DNA from: Syntrophomonas sp.
GTDB taxonomy: Bacteria > Bacillota > Syntrophomonadia > Syntrophomonadales > Syntrophomonadaceae
Direction of reading: 5' to 3'
DNA length: 64,000 nt
Assembly (NCBI GenBank): GCA_016841425.1
Contig: JAENZE010000011.1
Coordinates: 73,225 to 137,224 of the forward strand
Positions within the stretch are counted from its first letter, which is position 1. Each line of letters begins with the position of its first letter. The notes below the pieces were generated by a model. It did no database searches. It saw nothing but the letters and a program-made list of their open reading frames with translations, and was not told the DNA's origin. Made by a program: the position numbers and the translations under genes. Positions 8,675 through 17,205 of this stretch are shown here, in pieces.

Positions 8675-10126
8675 ATGAGTAAACTTATCTTCGAAAGGCA
8701 TATCAAAGACAGCAATTCCTTTACCCTGCCTCCGCTGGCAGTACCTGCAGCTGATATAAGTGATAGCATTCCCCGGCAATTCCTGCGCAACCAGCACATA
8801 GCCCTGCCGGAAGTCAGTGAAGTCGAGGCCGTACGCCATTTTACGGAGCTCTCTACTCGTGCATACGGGGTGGATAGCGGTTTTTACCCGCTGGGATCTT
8901 GTACTATGAAATATAATCCCAAGATCAATGAGTGGGCCAGCAGACTGCCAGGATTAGCCGGACTTCATCCTTACCAACCGGAAGAAACCATACAGGGCGC
9001 CTTGCAGATATATTATGAGATGCAGGAGATGCTTTCCGAAATAACCGGCATGGATGGGTTTTCACTTCAGCCTGCTGCCGGTGCGCATGGTGAAATGGCC
9101 GGGGTTATGACTATCAAAGCCTACCATCAGAATCGCCAGGATCACCAGAGAACCAAAATGATGGTCCCCGACTCAGCTCATGGAACTAACCCGGCTACCG
9201 CTAACATGGTAGGGTTTGAGGTGATCGAAGTTGAATCAAATAATCGCGGTCTGGTAGACCTTGACGATCTGCGGGGTAAGATGAATGAACAAGTGGCCGG
9301 ACTGATGCTCACCAATCCTAATACTCTGGGGTTGTTCGAGGAGGAAATCCACGAAATAGCAGCCATAGTACATGAAGGTGGGGGCTTGCTATACTATGAT
9401 GGAGCTAATTTAAACGGTGTTATGGGAATTGCCAGGCCTGGAGATATGGGGTTTGATGTCATACACGTTAACCTGCACAAGACTTTCGGAACTCCCCATG
9501 GTGCGGGAGGACCCGGCTCAGGACCAGTGGGCGTCAAATCTATACTGCTCGATTTTTTGCCCAGGCCGGTAGCAGTCAAAAAGGGTGATACCTATGCATT
9601 TGATTATGATATGCCCCTGTCTATCGGTAAGGTGAAGAACTTCTATGGAAATTTTGGAGTTATAGTGAAAGCTTACGTGTATATAAAGGCATTGGGAGCG
9701 GAAGGAATAAAGCAAGCCTGTCAACACGCGGTATTAAATGCCAATTATCTTCGCCATCAGTTGCGGGATAATTACAATATTCCTTTGGATAGACTTTGCA
9801 AACATGAATTTATAGCTAATTCTAAACGACAGGCCAATCAGAACCATGTCTCTACCATGGACATCGCCAAACGTCTTATTGATTATGGATATCATCCGCC
9901 GACTATTTATTTTCCGCTTATAGTGAGTGAAGCGATGATGTTCGAACCTACTGAGACTGAGAGTAAAGAGCGTCTGGATGAATTTATTGAAGCTATGCGA
10001 GCTATCGCCCGGGAAGCGGAAGAAGAGCCGGAATTGGTCACCAATGCGCCGCATAATGCGGTGATCAGACGAGTCGACGAAGTAACCGCAGCCCGAAAAC
10101 CTGTAGTCAAGTGGGAGGCCCCTTGA
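8675..10126 (+). CDS. gcvPB: Glycine dehydrogenase (decarboxylating) subunit 2
   Basis: A 483-residue PLP subunit of the P protein. The PLP lysine is K269 in [16 protein letters not shown]. Also visible are [13 protein letters not shown] and [13 protein letters not shown]. The ribosome site AGGAGGGAAATAGG lies within the end of gcvPA, so the two subunits are translationally coupled. The C-terminal tail overlaps the ribosome site of lpdA. Confidence 0.97.
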   Translation: MSKLIFERHIKDSNSFTLPPLAVPAADISDSIPRQFLRNQHIALPEVSEVEAVRHFTELSTRAYGVDSGFYPLGSCTMKYNPKINEWASRLPGLAGLHPYQPEETIQGALQIYYEMQEMLSEITGMDGFSLQPAAGAHGEMAGVMTIKAYHQNRQDHQRTKMMVPDSAHGTNPATANMVGFEVIEVESNNRGLVDLDDLRGKMNEQVAGLMLTNPNTLGLFEEEIHEIAAIVHEGGGLLYYDGANLNGVMGIARPGDMGFDVIHVNLHKTFGTPHGAGGPGSGPVGVKSILLDFLPRPVAVKKGDTYAFDYDMPLSIGKVKNFYGNFGVIVKAYVYIKALGAEGIKQACQHAVLNANYLRHQLRDNYNIPLDRLCKHEFIANSKRQANQNHVSTMDIAKRLIDYGYHPPTIYFPLIVSEAMMFEPTETESKERLDEFIEAMRAIAREAEEEPELVTNAPHNAVIRRVDEVTAARKPVVKWEAP

Positions 10127-10128
10127 GT

Positions 10129-11508
10129 ATGAAAGACCTGATTATAATAGGTGGAGGTCCAGGCGGATATGTGGCTGCAATCCGCGCCCGTCAACTGGGC
10201 ATGAATGTGGTGTTGATTGAAAAGGACCGGGTGGGTGGGGTCTGTCTGCATCGGGGTTGTATCCCCACCAAGGCATACTACCGGAATGCCCTGGCTATGA
10301 GAGATATATGCAACAGCAGCGAGTTTAACATTCAGTTAGATAATGTATCCTTTGACATAGCCGGAGCTAAAGAACGTAAAAATAAGATAGTTAATAATTT
10401 ATTCGGGGGCATTGAGAAACTGCTGCAGGATAATGGGGTAGAAAGAGTCACCGGCCGAGCTGAGTTACTGGATAAAAACACGGTGCGGGTCAACGGCCAA
10501 TCAATTCAGGGTCGGAATCTGCTGTTGGCCACAGGATCGGTCCCTGCTTCACTGCCCATCCCTGGGATCGATCAGCCAGGAGTCTTAAACAGTGATCAGA
10601 TGCTGGATCTCGACCAGGTTCCGGACCGGCTGGCGGTTATCGGGGGAGGAGTAATAGGACTGGAGTTTGCGTGTATATTCAATTCGTTTGGCAGTCAGGT
10701 GAAGATTTTTGAATTTTTGCCTACCCTGCTAAACACCATGGATAACGAACTGGGTAAACGTATGCTGGTATTCCTGAAAAAACAGAACATAGCCGTTCAT
10801 ACTTCTGCCTCAGTAGAAAAAATAGAAAGAGACGCCGATGCTTTAAAGATTACCGCCCAGGGGAAAAAAGGTATTATAGAAGTCCCCGCCGACATCATAC
10901 TGGCAGCCGGTGGCAGGCAGCCATATACTGAGGGATTAGGCTTGGAAAAACTGGGTATAGAAATCGACGCATCCGGTTTTATTAAAGTGAACGGCAGCTT
11001 TGCCACCAGTGTAGAAGGCGTATATGCTATTGGTGATGTGATTGGAGGCTTCATGCTGGCTCATGCGGCCTCCGAAGAAGGGATAGCAGCAGTTGAAAAC
11101 ATAGCCGGACAACATACCCGGGTTCATTATCATGCGGTACCGGGATGTGTCTTTTCCATACCTGAAATCGCCAGTGTTGGCATGAGTGAAGAGGAAGCCC
11201 GGATCAGGGGAATCGAGTACCGGATCGGCAAATTTCAGTTTGCTGCTAATGGTAAGGCGCTCACCATGGGTGAAACAGATGGAATGGTTAAAGTTATCGC
11301 CGATAAAGATGATGTGATCATTGGAGTGCATATTATTGGCCCTCATGCCAGTGACCTGATAACAGAGGGGACAATGATGGTCAATAATCAGATGAAAGCT
11401 GCTGAATTAACTGGTATTATCCATCCCCATCCCACCTTGTGCGAAGCACTCATGGAAGCAGTACTGGATGTCCAGGGAAAAGCTATTCACGGTGCCAGGC
11501 ACCGTTAA
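10129..11508 (+). CDS. lpdA: Dihydrolipoyl dehydrogenase (L protein)
   Basis: A 459-residue FAD flavoprotein that reoxidises the dihydrolipoyl arm of GcvH and makes NADH. The FAD motif is GGGPGG at residues 8-13. The redox cysteines are C39 and C44 (GGVCLHRGCIPTK). The NAD motif is GGGVIGLEFA near residue 180, and the His-Glu active pair is in HPHPTLCEA near the C-terminus. ATG 10129 is preferred (GGGAGG 10 bases upstream, just before the gcvPB stop); TTG 10123 and GTG 10111 are in frame but poorly spaced. A GGTGCC palindrome lies over its last codons. Confidence 0.96.
   Translation: MKDLIIIGGGPGGYVAAIRARQLGMNVVLIEKDRVGGVCLHRGCIPTKAYYRNALAMRDICNSSEFNIQLDNVSFDIAGAKERKNKIVNNLFGGIEKLLQDNGVERVTGRAELLDKNTVRVNGQSIQGRNLLLATGSVPASLPIPGIDQPGVLNSDQMLDLDQVPDRLAVIGGGVIGLEFACIFNSFGSQVKIFEFLPTLLNTMDNELGKRMLVFLKKQNIAVHTSASVEKIERDADALKITAQGKKGIIEVPADIILAAGGRQPYTEGLGLEKLGIEIDASGFIKVNGSFATSVEGVYAIGDVIGGFMLAHAASEEGIAAVENIAGQHTRVHYHAVPGCVFSIPEIASVGMSEEEARIRGIEYRIGKFQFAANGKALTMGETDGMVKVIADKDDVIIGVHIIGPHASDLITEGTMMVNNQMKAAELTGIIHPHPTLCEALMEAVLDVQGKAIHGARHR
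11489..11505. repeat. GGTGCCAGGCACC palindrome, copy 1
   Basis: ACGGTGCC-A-GGCACCGT is a perfect 8-bp inverted repeat covering the last lpdA codons and followed by GTTAACTT-like sequence. Related copies are at 13703-13719 and 22379-22393. Confidence 0.7.
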
Positions 11509-11580
11509 CTTGCTGTTAACAACTTAACCAAACATGTCTGTAGGACACAAGTTCAGAGGAAAATTGTACGGATGAATGCT

Positions 11581-11604
11581 TAAGACCGCTTGGGTCCGGT
11601 CTTA
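11581..11604 (+). terminator. Likely terminator of the gcv operon
   Basis: TAAGACCG (11581-11588) pairs perfectly with CGGTCTTA (11597-11604) around an 8-base loop, followed by a pyrimidine-rich CTTTCTCC rather than a pure T-run. Confidence 0.55.
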
Positions 11605-11786
11605 CTTTCTCCACTATAAGTTAACTGGTGATACTTTAGATTGATAGGCTGAAACAAGTTATGTTCCCGCCAAATGAATCGCCTTTATCCCCCTGCGCTA
11701 ACCTCAAGCTTTCATCCCCAAGAAGCTATTTTCGTACAACTTTCGCACTTACCCACTGGCGAGTTTCATGAAGGAGTGTTAACAGG

Positions 11787-12773
11787 ATGATAGAAATTAT
11801 AAATAACTCGCATGATCCCTATTTTAATCTGGCCCTGGAAGAATACGCAGTAAAAAACTGGTCCGACGGCCAGAGTTATTTTATCCTATGGCAGAACCAA
11901 CCAGCGGTTATCATAGGCAGAAACCAGAATACTATTGAAGAAATAAACCAGGTCTACATTGAAGAACAGGGGATACGAGTAGTGAGGCGGATGTCCGGGG
12001 GAGGCGCTGTTTACCACGACCTGGGCAATCTTAATTTTACTATAGTGGTAAATGAAAACAACAACTTTGCAAACTTCGAAAAATTCACCCGGCCTGTCAT
12101 AGCGGCACTCAGGAGAATCGGGATTGAGGCGGAAAATAATGGGAGGAACGACATCAGCATCGAAGGCCGAAAGTTCTCTGGCAATGCCCAGTATAAATAT
12201 AAAGACCGGCTTTTGCATCATGGCACCATTTTATTCGATTCTAATTTGGAACATATGGCTGCCGCATTAAATCCAGGTGAACAAAAAATATCCTCCAAGG
12301 GCATCAAATCAGTTCGGAGCAGGGTCACCAATATCAGTGAACATCTTCCTGCTCCGGTCAGAGTGGAGGAGTTCAAGCAAATATTGACAGAAGAAGTACT
12401 GCAGGGAGAAAAGGATAACCATACATATAACCTCTCTGATACCGAACTGCAGGCTGTCAAGTATCTGAGGGACAATAAGTATGCTTCTTGGGCCTGGAAT
12501 TATGGAAGTTCTCCCGCTTATAACATCAAGAAAACCGGCACTTTTGCCTGGGGAAACATCGATATTCGTTTGGATGTCAAACGCGGCCTGATAAGTGGAT
12601 GCCGAATATACGGTGATTATTTCTCGGCAGGAGATATTGCAGAATTAGAGAAGGCATTGATTGGGCAGGAATATCGGGAAGAGGAGATCAAGCAATGTCT
12701 TGAGCGAGCCCAGCTTAGCAAATATCTTCCTCAAACCGATGAAAATGAATTTACGGCTCTGCTGTGCAAATAA
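11787..12773 (+). CDS. lplA: Lipoate--protein ligase
   Basis: A 328-residue ligase that activates lipoate with ATP and attaches it to lipoyl domains, here presumably GcvH. The lipoate-binding signature RRMSGGGAVYHDLGNLN is near residues 68-85 and the nucleotide-site lysine region KFSGNAQ near 135. The C-terminal accessory domain (about 245-328) is present, as in bacterial LplA of normal length. AAGGAG precedes the ATG. It lies 278 bases after lpdA, likely on its own transcript; no lipoyl synthase is in the window, which fits lipoate salvage. Confidence 0.94.
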   Translation: MIEIINNSHDPYFNLALEEYAVKNWSDGQSYFILWQNQPAVIIGRNQNTIEEINQVYIEEQGIRVVRRMSGGGAVYHDLGNLNFTIVVNENNNFANFEKFTRPVIAALRRIGIEAENNGRNDISIEGRKFSGNAQYKYKDRLLHHGTILFDSNLEHMAAALNPGEQKISSKGIKSVRSRVTNISEHLPAPVRVEEFKQILTEEVLQGEKDNHTYNLSDTELQAVKYLRDNKYASWAWNYGSSPAYNIKKTGTFAWGNIDIRLDVKRGLISGCRIYGDYFSAGDIAELEKALIGQEYREEEIKQCLERAQLSKYLPQTDENEFTALLCK

Positions 12774-12804
12774 AAAAACAAAGCAGATATGCGGAGGGAC
12801 AATA

Positions 12805-13698
12805 ATGCAGCTGAAACACATTAAAGGAAGCACCTATGCGTTGGAAAGTAATTCTTCAGCCATTGGTCTATACTTATTCAAAGATGGCAGTTGTCTGCTG
12901 ATCGACAGCGGACCTAACCAGACTCGGGCCGCTGAGGTTCTGCATATTTTGAAAGAATCAGGCTGGTTGGTATGGGGGATATTTAATACCCATGCACACG
13001 CAGACCACTGCGGAGGGAACCAGCATATCCAGAAGCATAGCCATTGCCCGATACTGGCTTCGGATATCGAGGCTGTTTTCATTAACCATCCTTTACTAAC
13101 TCCTTATAGTATATATTCAGCTCATCCCATAAAACTATTGACCGGAAAATTTCTCATGCCTGACCCGTCCAGAGTGAGCAACCTGGCAAGACCAGGAACT
13201 GAAATTATTAATGGAGTTGAATTCTTAGTATTGGACCTGGCTGGACACAGCCTGGGGCACATTGGAATTATGACTCCCGATCAGGTTGTGTTCGTCGGCG
13301 ATAGCCTGATTAGCCAGGATGAGCTGGAGCTTAACCCGTTTTTATACCTGGCTGATCTGGGCCAACAGTTTAGGACTCTGGAGACATTAAGGGATAAAAG
13401 CCATCTGCCATTCTACCTGTCCCACGGAGGATTGATCGATAATATGCCAGAGATCATCAATGTCAATTATGAAATGCTGAGCGATATAATGCTTATGCTG
13501 AAAGATATCTTGCGAAAGCCCTTGACCCGGGAGGAAATAATGCGGGAAGCTATTGCCAGAAAGGGTCTGCAGGTGAACCGCAACCATTATTTCCGTCTGT
13601 GGGCCAGTTTATCAGCTTTTTTATCTTATATGTGTGATCAGGGCCAGGCTGTAGTTTACATAGAAGAAGGATACCTGAAATTTTCTCTTAAAAGTTAA
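12805..13698 (+). CDS. MBL-fold metallo-hydrolase
   Basis: A 297-residue metallo-beta-lactamase-fold protein. The metal ligands are H63, H65, D67 and H68 (NTHAHADHCGGN), a further His in LAGHSLGHIG and an Asp in VFVGDSLIS. The C-terminal part (about 215-297) is a helical, winged-helix-like extension seen in some family members. I chose ATG 12805 because GCGGAGGGA lies just upstream; the frame is open further back but overlaps lplA. It follows lplA by 31 bases and is likely co-transcribed. The substrate is not predictable (glyoxalase II-like or other thioester and phosphodiester hydrolases). Confidence 0.9.
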   Translation: MQLKHIKGSTYALESNSSAIGLYLFKDGSCLLIDSGPNQTRAAEVLHILKESGWLVWGIFNTHAHADHCGGNQHIQKHSHCPILASDIEAVFINHPLLTPYSIYSAHPIKLLTGKFLMPDPSRVSNLARPGTEIINGVEFLVLDLAGHSLGHIGIMTPDQVVFVGDSLISQDELELNPFLYLADLGQQFRTLETLRDKSHLPFYLSHGGLIDNMPEIINVNYEMLSDIMLMLKDILRKPLTREEIMREAIARKGLQVNRNHYFRLWASLSAFLSYMCDQGQAVVYIEEGYLKFSLKS

Positions 13699-13702
13699 CA
13701 GA

Positions 13703-13719
13703 ATGGTGCCAGGCACCAT
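13703..13719. repeat. GGTGCCAGGCACC palindrome, copy 2
   Basis: ATGGTGCC-A-GGCACCAT is a perfect 17-base palindrome four bases after the MBL gene. It has AGTTAAC on its left and AAGTTAACTT on its right, so the repeat unit is about 35 bases. Confidence 0.7.
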
Positions 13720-13753
13720 AAGTTAACTTCTAACTACTGGATTGGAGTGATGG

Positions 13754-14323
13754 ATGATGGACACCATGACCTGCATTAAGAACCGCAGAAGTGTAAGGAG
13801 ATTCACCGAACAGGAGGTGCCTGACGAAATCCTGGAGGAACTCCTGGAAGCCGTCCGGTGGGCTCCATCGTGGCACAATACTCAGTGCTGGGAAGTTGTT
13901 GTGGTCAGGGATAAGGACAATAAAGAAGCTATTATTGAACAGCTGAGTCCTGGAAATCCGTCTGCTCGGGGAGTAAGGCAGGCGCCGGTGGTTCTGGTAT
14001 TCTGTGCCCGCATTGGAATATCCGGGTATATCAAGGGGAATCCGCTTACCGTAAAAGGCGATTGGTCTATGTTCGATATGGGTATCGCCGGACAAAATTT
14101 CTGCCTGGCTGCTCATGCCAGAGGTTTGGGAACCGTTCATATAGGAGCATTTAATCATAAGCAAGTAGACCGAATACTCGGACTACCGGAGGAAGTGGAG
14201 AGTGTAGAAATAATACCGCTGGGTTATCCTGCGCATCCAGGACTAAAACCGACCAGGAAAGAAAAGCAGCAATTTGTACATTATGAAAAATACGCTGTAT
14301 CAACTAGGTCAGATCCAGGGTAG
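13754..14323 (+). CDS. Nitroreductase-family FMN oxidoreductase
   Basis: A 189-residue nitroreductase fold protein. The phosphate-contacting N-terminal segment is IKNRRSVRRFTEQEVPDE, followed by EAVRWAPSWHNTQCWE and, near the C-terminus, GLGTVHIGAF and IIPLGYPAHPGLKP. Such proteins use FMN and NAD(P)H to reduce nitro, quinone or other substrates. GGAG lies 6 bases before ATG 13754, and the second codon is also ATG. It is convergent with the LCP gene. Confidence 0.93.
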   Translation: MMDTMTCIKNRRSVRRFTEQEVPDEILEELLEAVRWAPSWHNTQCWEVVVVRDKDNKEAIIEQLSPGNPSARGVRQAPVVLVFCARIGISGYIKGNPLTVKGDWSMFDMGIAGQNFCLAAHARGLGTVHIGAFNHKQVDRILGLPEEVESVEIIPLGYPAHPGLKPTRKEKQQFVHYEKYAVSTRSDPG

Positions 14324-14372
14324 TATCAGCATGCGGGGGAGGGAGGGCCGTCTCTTACTATGGAGCAAGACA

Positions 14373-15263
14373 TCAAAATTGATTCACCCAGGGTGGTGCA
14401 TTGAGATAAGTCTCATAGCGGTGACCATTAAATAATGAATCGAGAAGGCTCCGAGCGATTTCACGATCCACTTCCCAAAAACTAGCCCCTGTATAGGAGG
14501 ACCAGTAATGGTATCCGGGTAAAGTCTGAGTGATCAGATTTTCGGGCTTATAGCATGGCGCCAGGTGAGCCAGGTACAGCACATCCCGCAGACTTATATT
14601 GGTCGTAACATTTTCTGTTATTTCACTGGCGATACCCGGCAAACGAGGAAGGTTTTCTTTTTTCAGTATCTGATCAGCCAGGGCAGTAATAAACCTCTGC
14701 TGACGATTTATCCTGCCTATATCTCCGTCTGAGTCACTGCGATACCGCACATACGTCAAGGCTTCCTGGCCGTTCAAGCAATGATATCCTTTATTTAAAT
14801 AAACTCCCGTAGATGGGCTCTGGATATCTACATCAACATCTAGATATATACCGCCCAGCTGATCAATAATATCTTTAAAACTAGTGAAGTTGGCTAAGAT
14901 GTAATGCTGTACTCGGGTATCCATTAAGGCAGATATTTCCTGGCATAAAGCCTCAGGACCCTGCAGCTGGTTGATCATGTTTATTTTGGTGTTTCTGCCC
15001 TCAAATTCTATCCGGGTATCCCGGGGAATTGATATTACTGCGGCCTGCTTAATCTGATCATTTATGCTTAACAGCATAATGGTATCACTGCGTGCATTTA
15101 TCTCATCCGGGCGTGCGTCTGTACCAATCAGCAGAATATTAGCAACTTCACCATTTTTCAATCGGTCTTCCAGGCTGATGGGGAAGGCCCTATATATTTC
15201 AGCGCTAATTAAGGTCAAGCCGATTACCAGGGTGAAAATAATAATGGAGTTTATCTTATACAC
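14373..15263 (-). CDS. LytR-CpsA-Psr (LCP) family cell-wall glycopolymer ligase
   Basis: A 296-residue membrane-anchored LCP protein. One N-terminal membrane segment (about residues 5-22) is followed by the extracytoplasmic LCP domain with its arginine and aspartate motifs: GTDARPDEINARSDTIM, SIPRDTR, and the segment from YVRYRSDSDGDIGR to QQRFI. LCP enzymes transfer undecaprenyl-linked glycopolymers to peptidoglycan. The start is GTG with AGGAGAG 6 bases upstream. Monocistronic and divergent from sdaAB. Confidence 0.93.
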   Translation of the reverse strand: MYKINSIIIFTLVIGLTLISAEIYRAFPISLEDRLKNGEVANILLIGTDARPDEINARSDTIMLLSINDQIKQAAVISIPRDTRIEFEGRNTKINMINQLQGPEALCQEISALMDTRVQHYILANFTSFKDIIDQLGGIYLDVDVDIQSPSTGVYLNKGYHCLNGQEALTYVRYRSDSDGDIGRINRQQRFITALADQILKKENLPRLPGIASEITENVTTNISLRDVLYLAHLAPCYKPENLITQTLPGYHYWSSYTGASFWEVDREIARSLLDSLFNGHRYETYLNAPPWVNQF

Positions 15264-15465
15264 GACAACTCTCCTGTTTATAAACCTGTAGTATTAATTT
15301 TATGCTCTAAAATATGAAAAATGTGTTATTAGGACAGGATTAGGCTTCAAATGGTTTGTGGTTAGGGATTGACAACAATATTCAAGCAGTGGAGTACCTC
15401 ATGAAAAATATGGAGCAGGGGCAGAATAACATAAGCAGTTGTTACACAAAGAAGGTGAATATGTA

Positions 15466-16125
15466 ATGGCTAGCATCTTTGATATTATTGGGCCGGTAAT
15501 GGTCGGACCATCGAGTTCCCATACTGCGGGGGCCGCCAAACTAGCGAATATTGCCCGCCGGATTTGTGGAGAAAAAATACGAAAAGTGGATTTTTATCTG
15601 CATGGCTCCTTTGCTGAGACCTGCCGCGGACACGGCACGAACCAGGCTCTCCTGGGAGGAATTCTGGGCATGAATGCGGCAGACGAGAGGATTAGGGACT
15701 CATTTGAGTACGCCCGCGATTTTGGTGTAGAATACGATTTTCATTTTGCCGATCTGGGGGATGTCCATCCCAATACCGTAAAAATAGTTATGACCTGCAC
15801 TGATGGTTCGGTTTGCGAAATGATAGGTGCATCAATTGGCGGAGGCGAGGTTAGGATTTCATCTATAAACAATACCCACATCGAATTCTCCGGGCAATAT
15901 CCGACCATAATTACTGTTCACCAAGACAAGCCGGGTATAGTAGCGCAGGTAAGTACGGTTTTTGCAAAACATAAGGTTAATATTGCTTTTCTTAAGGTGT
16001 TTCGTCAGTGGAGGGGCAGTGAGGCATCAATGGTGTTAGAGACTGATGAGGAAGTTTCACAAACTATGCTGGATGAAATTTCTTTGATACCAGAAATAAT
16101 AAAAATAGTATTCATCGATATATAA
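15466..16125 (+). CDS. sdaAB: L-serine ammonia-lyase, iron-sulfur-dependent, beta subunit
   Basis: A 219-residue beta subunit of Fe-S L-serine dehydratase (serine to pyruvate and ammonia). Residues about 1-140 hold GPSSSHTAGAAKLA and LHGSFAETCRGHGTNQALLGG; residues about 145-219 are an ACT domain (ITVHQDKPGIVAQVSTVFAK). ATG 15466 has GAAGGTGA 7 bases upstream. It is followed 24 bases later by sdaAA. Confidence 0.96.
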   Translation: MASIFDIIGPVMVGPSSSHTAGAAKLANIARRICGEKIRKVDFYLHGSFAETCRGHGTNQALLGGILGMNAADERIRDSFEYARDFGVEYDFHFADLGDVHPNTVKIVMTCTDGSVCEMIGASIGGGEVRISSINNTHIEFSGQYPTIITVHQDKPGIVAQVSTVFAKHKVNIAFLKVFRQWRGSEASMVLETDEEVSQTMLDEISLIPEIIKIVFIDI

Positions 16126-16149
16126 AATAGTACAAATGGAGGGCGGGTA

Positions 16150-17037
16150 ATGTATCAGTTCAGTCGTGCCAGAGAACTGCTGGAAATCTGTGAGAAACAA
16201 AATCTTGAGCTGCCAGATGTAGTAATCTTATCAGAAGAAGAGGAGTGGGGCCGTAGTAGAGATATGATATGGGATGAAATGGAATGCAAGTTGAGAGTTA
16301 TGGAGAACTCGGTTAGGAAAGGACTTGAACCAGACTTTAAATCTACAGGTGGTTTGATAGGTGGAAATGCTGCTAAACTAAATTCCTATTTATCTTATGA
16401 CAGTCTGGGAGGTAAAGTTATCAACCAGGCTGTTGCTTATGCTTTAGCGATAACAGAGTATAATGCTGCAATGGGAAAGATCGTAGCTGCACCTACAGCG
16501 GGTTCCAGCGGCATTCTACCCGGCGTAGTTATTGCCTTAAAAGATGAGAAACAATACTCTCATGAACAGATTATTAATGCTCTGTTTGTGGCAGGCGGTA
16601 TTGGCAAGGTCATAGCAAGTAATGCTACACTGTCCGGTGCAGCAGGAGGATGTCAGGCAGAATGCGGAGCAGCTTCAGCCATGGCCGCTGCCTCAGCAGC
16701 TTATCTGGGAGGGGCCAGTCCGAGAAGATGTGTGCAGGCTGCAGCGATGGCTCTTAAAGGACTCCTGGGTTTAGTATGTGACCCGGTGGCTGGATTGGTT
16801 GAAGTTCCATGTTCCAAACGTAATGCTACGTCAACTGCAAATGCAATTATCTGTGCTGATATGGCTCTGGCAGGAATTAGTAGTTTTATTCCTTTTGATG
16901 AAGTTGTTGATGCTATGTTTCGGATAGGTAATATGATGTCTGATGATTTAAAAGAAACGGCCCGGGGTGGGTGTGCTATGACTCCCACTGCATTAGAATT
17001 CGCAAAAACATTCAGAGGCAGTATGATGAAAAGCTGA
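16150..17037 (+). CDS. sdaAA: L-serine ammonia-lyase, iron-sulfur-dependent, alpha subunit
   Basis: A 295-residue catalytic subunit that binds the 4Fe-4S cluster through cysteines in CDPVAGLVEVPC and in GGCAMTPTA. APTAGSSGILPGV and SGAAGGCQAECG are characteristic. GGAGGG precedes the ATG. Operon with sdaAB. With the glycine cleavage operon upstream this gives a route for both serine and glycine use. Confidence 0.96.
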   Translation: MYQFSRARELLEICEKQNLELPDVVILSEEEEWGRSRDMIWDEMECKLRVMENSVRKGLEPDFKSTGGLIGGNAAKLNSYLSYDSLGGKVINQAVAYALAITEYNAAMGKIVAAPTAGSSGILPGVVIALKDEKQYSHEQIINALFVAGGIGKVIASNATLSGAAGGCQAECGAASAMAAASAAYLGGASPRRCVQAAAMALKGLLGLVCDPVAGLVEVPCSKRNATSTANAIICADMALAGISSFIPFDEVVDAMFRIGNMMSDDLKETARGGCAMTPTALEFAKTFRGSMMKS

Positions 17038-17205
17038 CTTATCCCCCAAAAAATTAGTAGTAAACAAAAGCTTCCTTCGAAAAATAGAACGCAGGTTGGG
17101 ACTATTCATAAAAGGCTATATGATATATCTAAGCATGATAACATATGCTAGCATTGTTATAAAGAACTGTTTTTACACCTGTGGTAAGTGAGAGGAGGAA
17201 GTGGA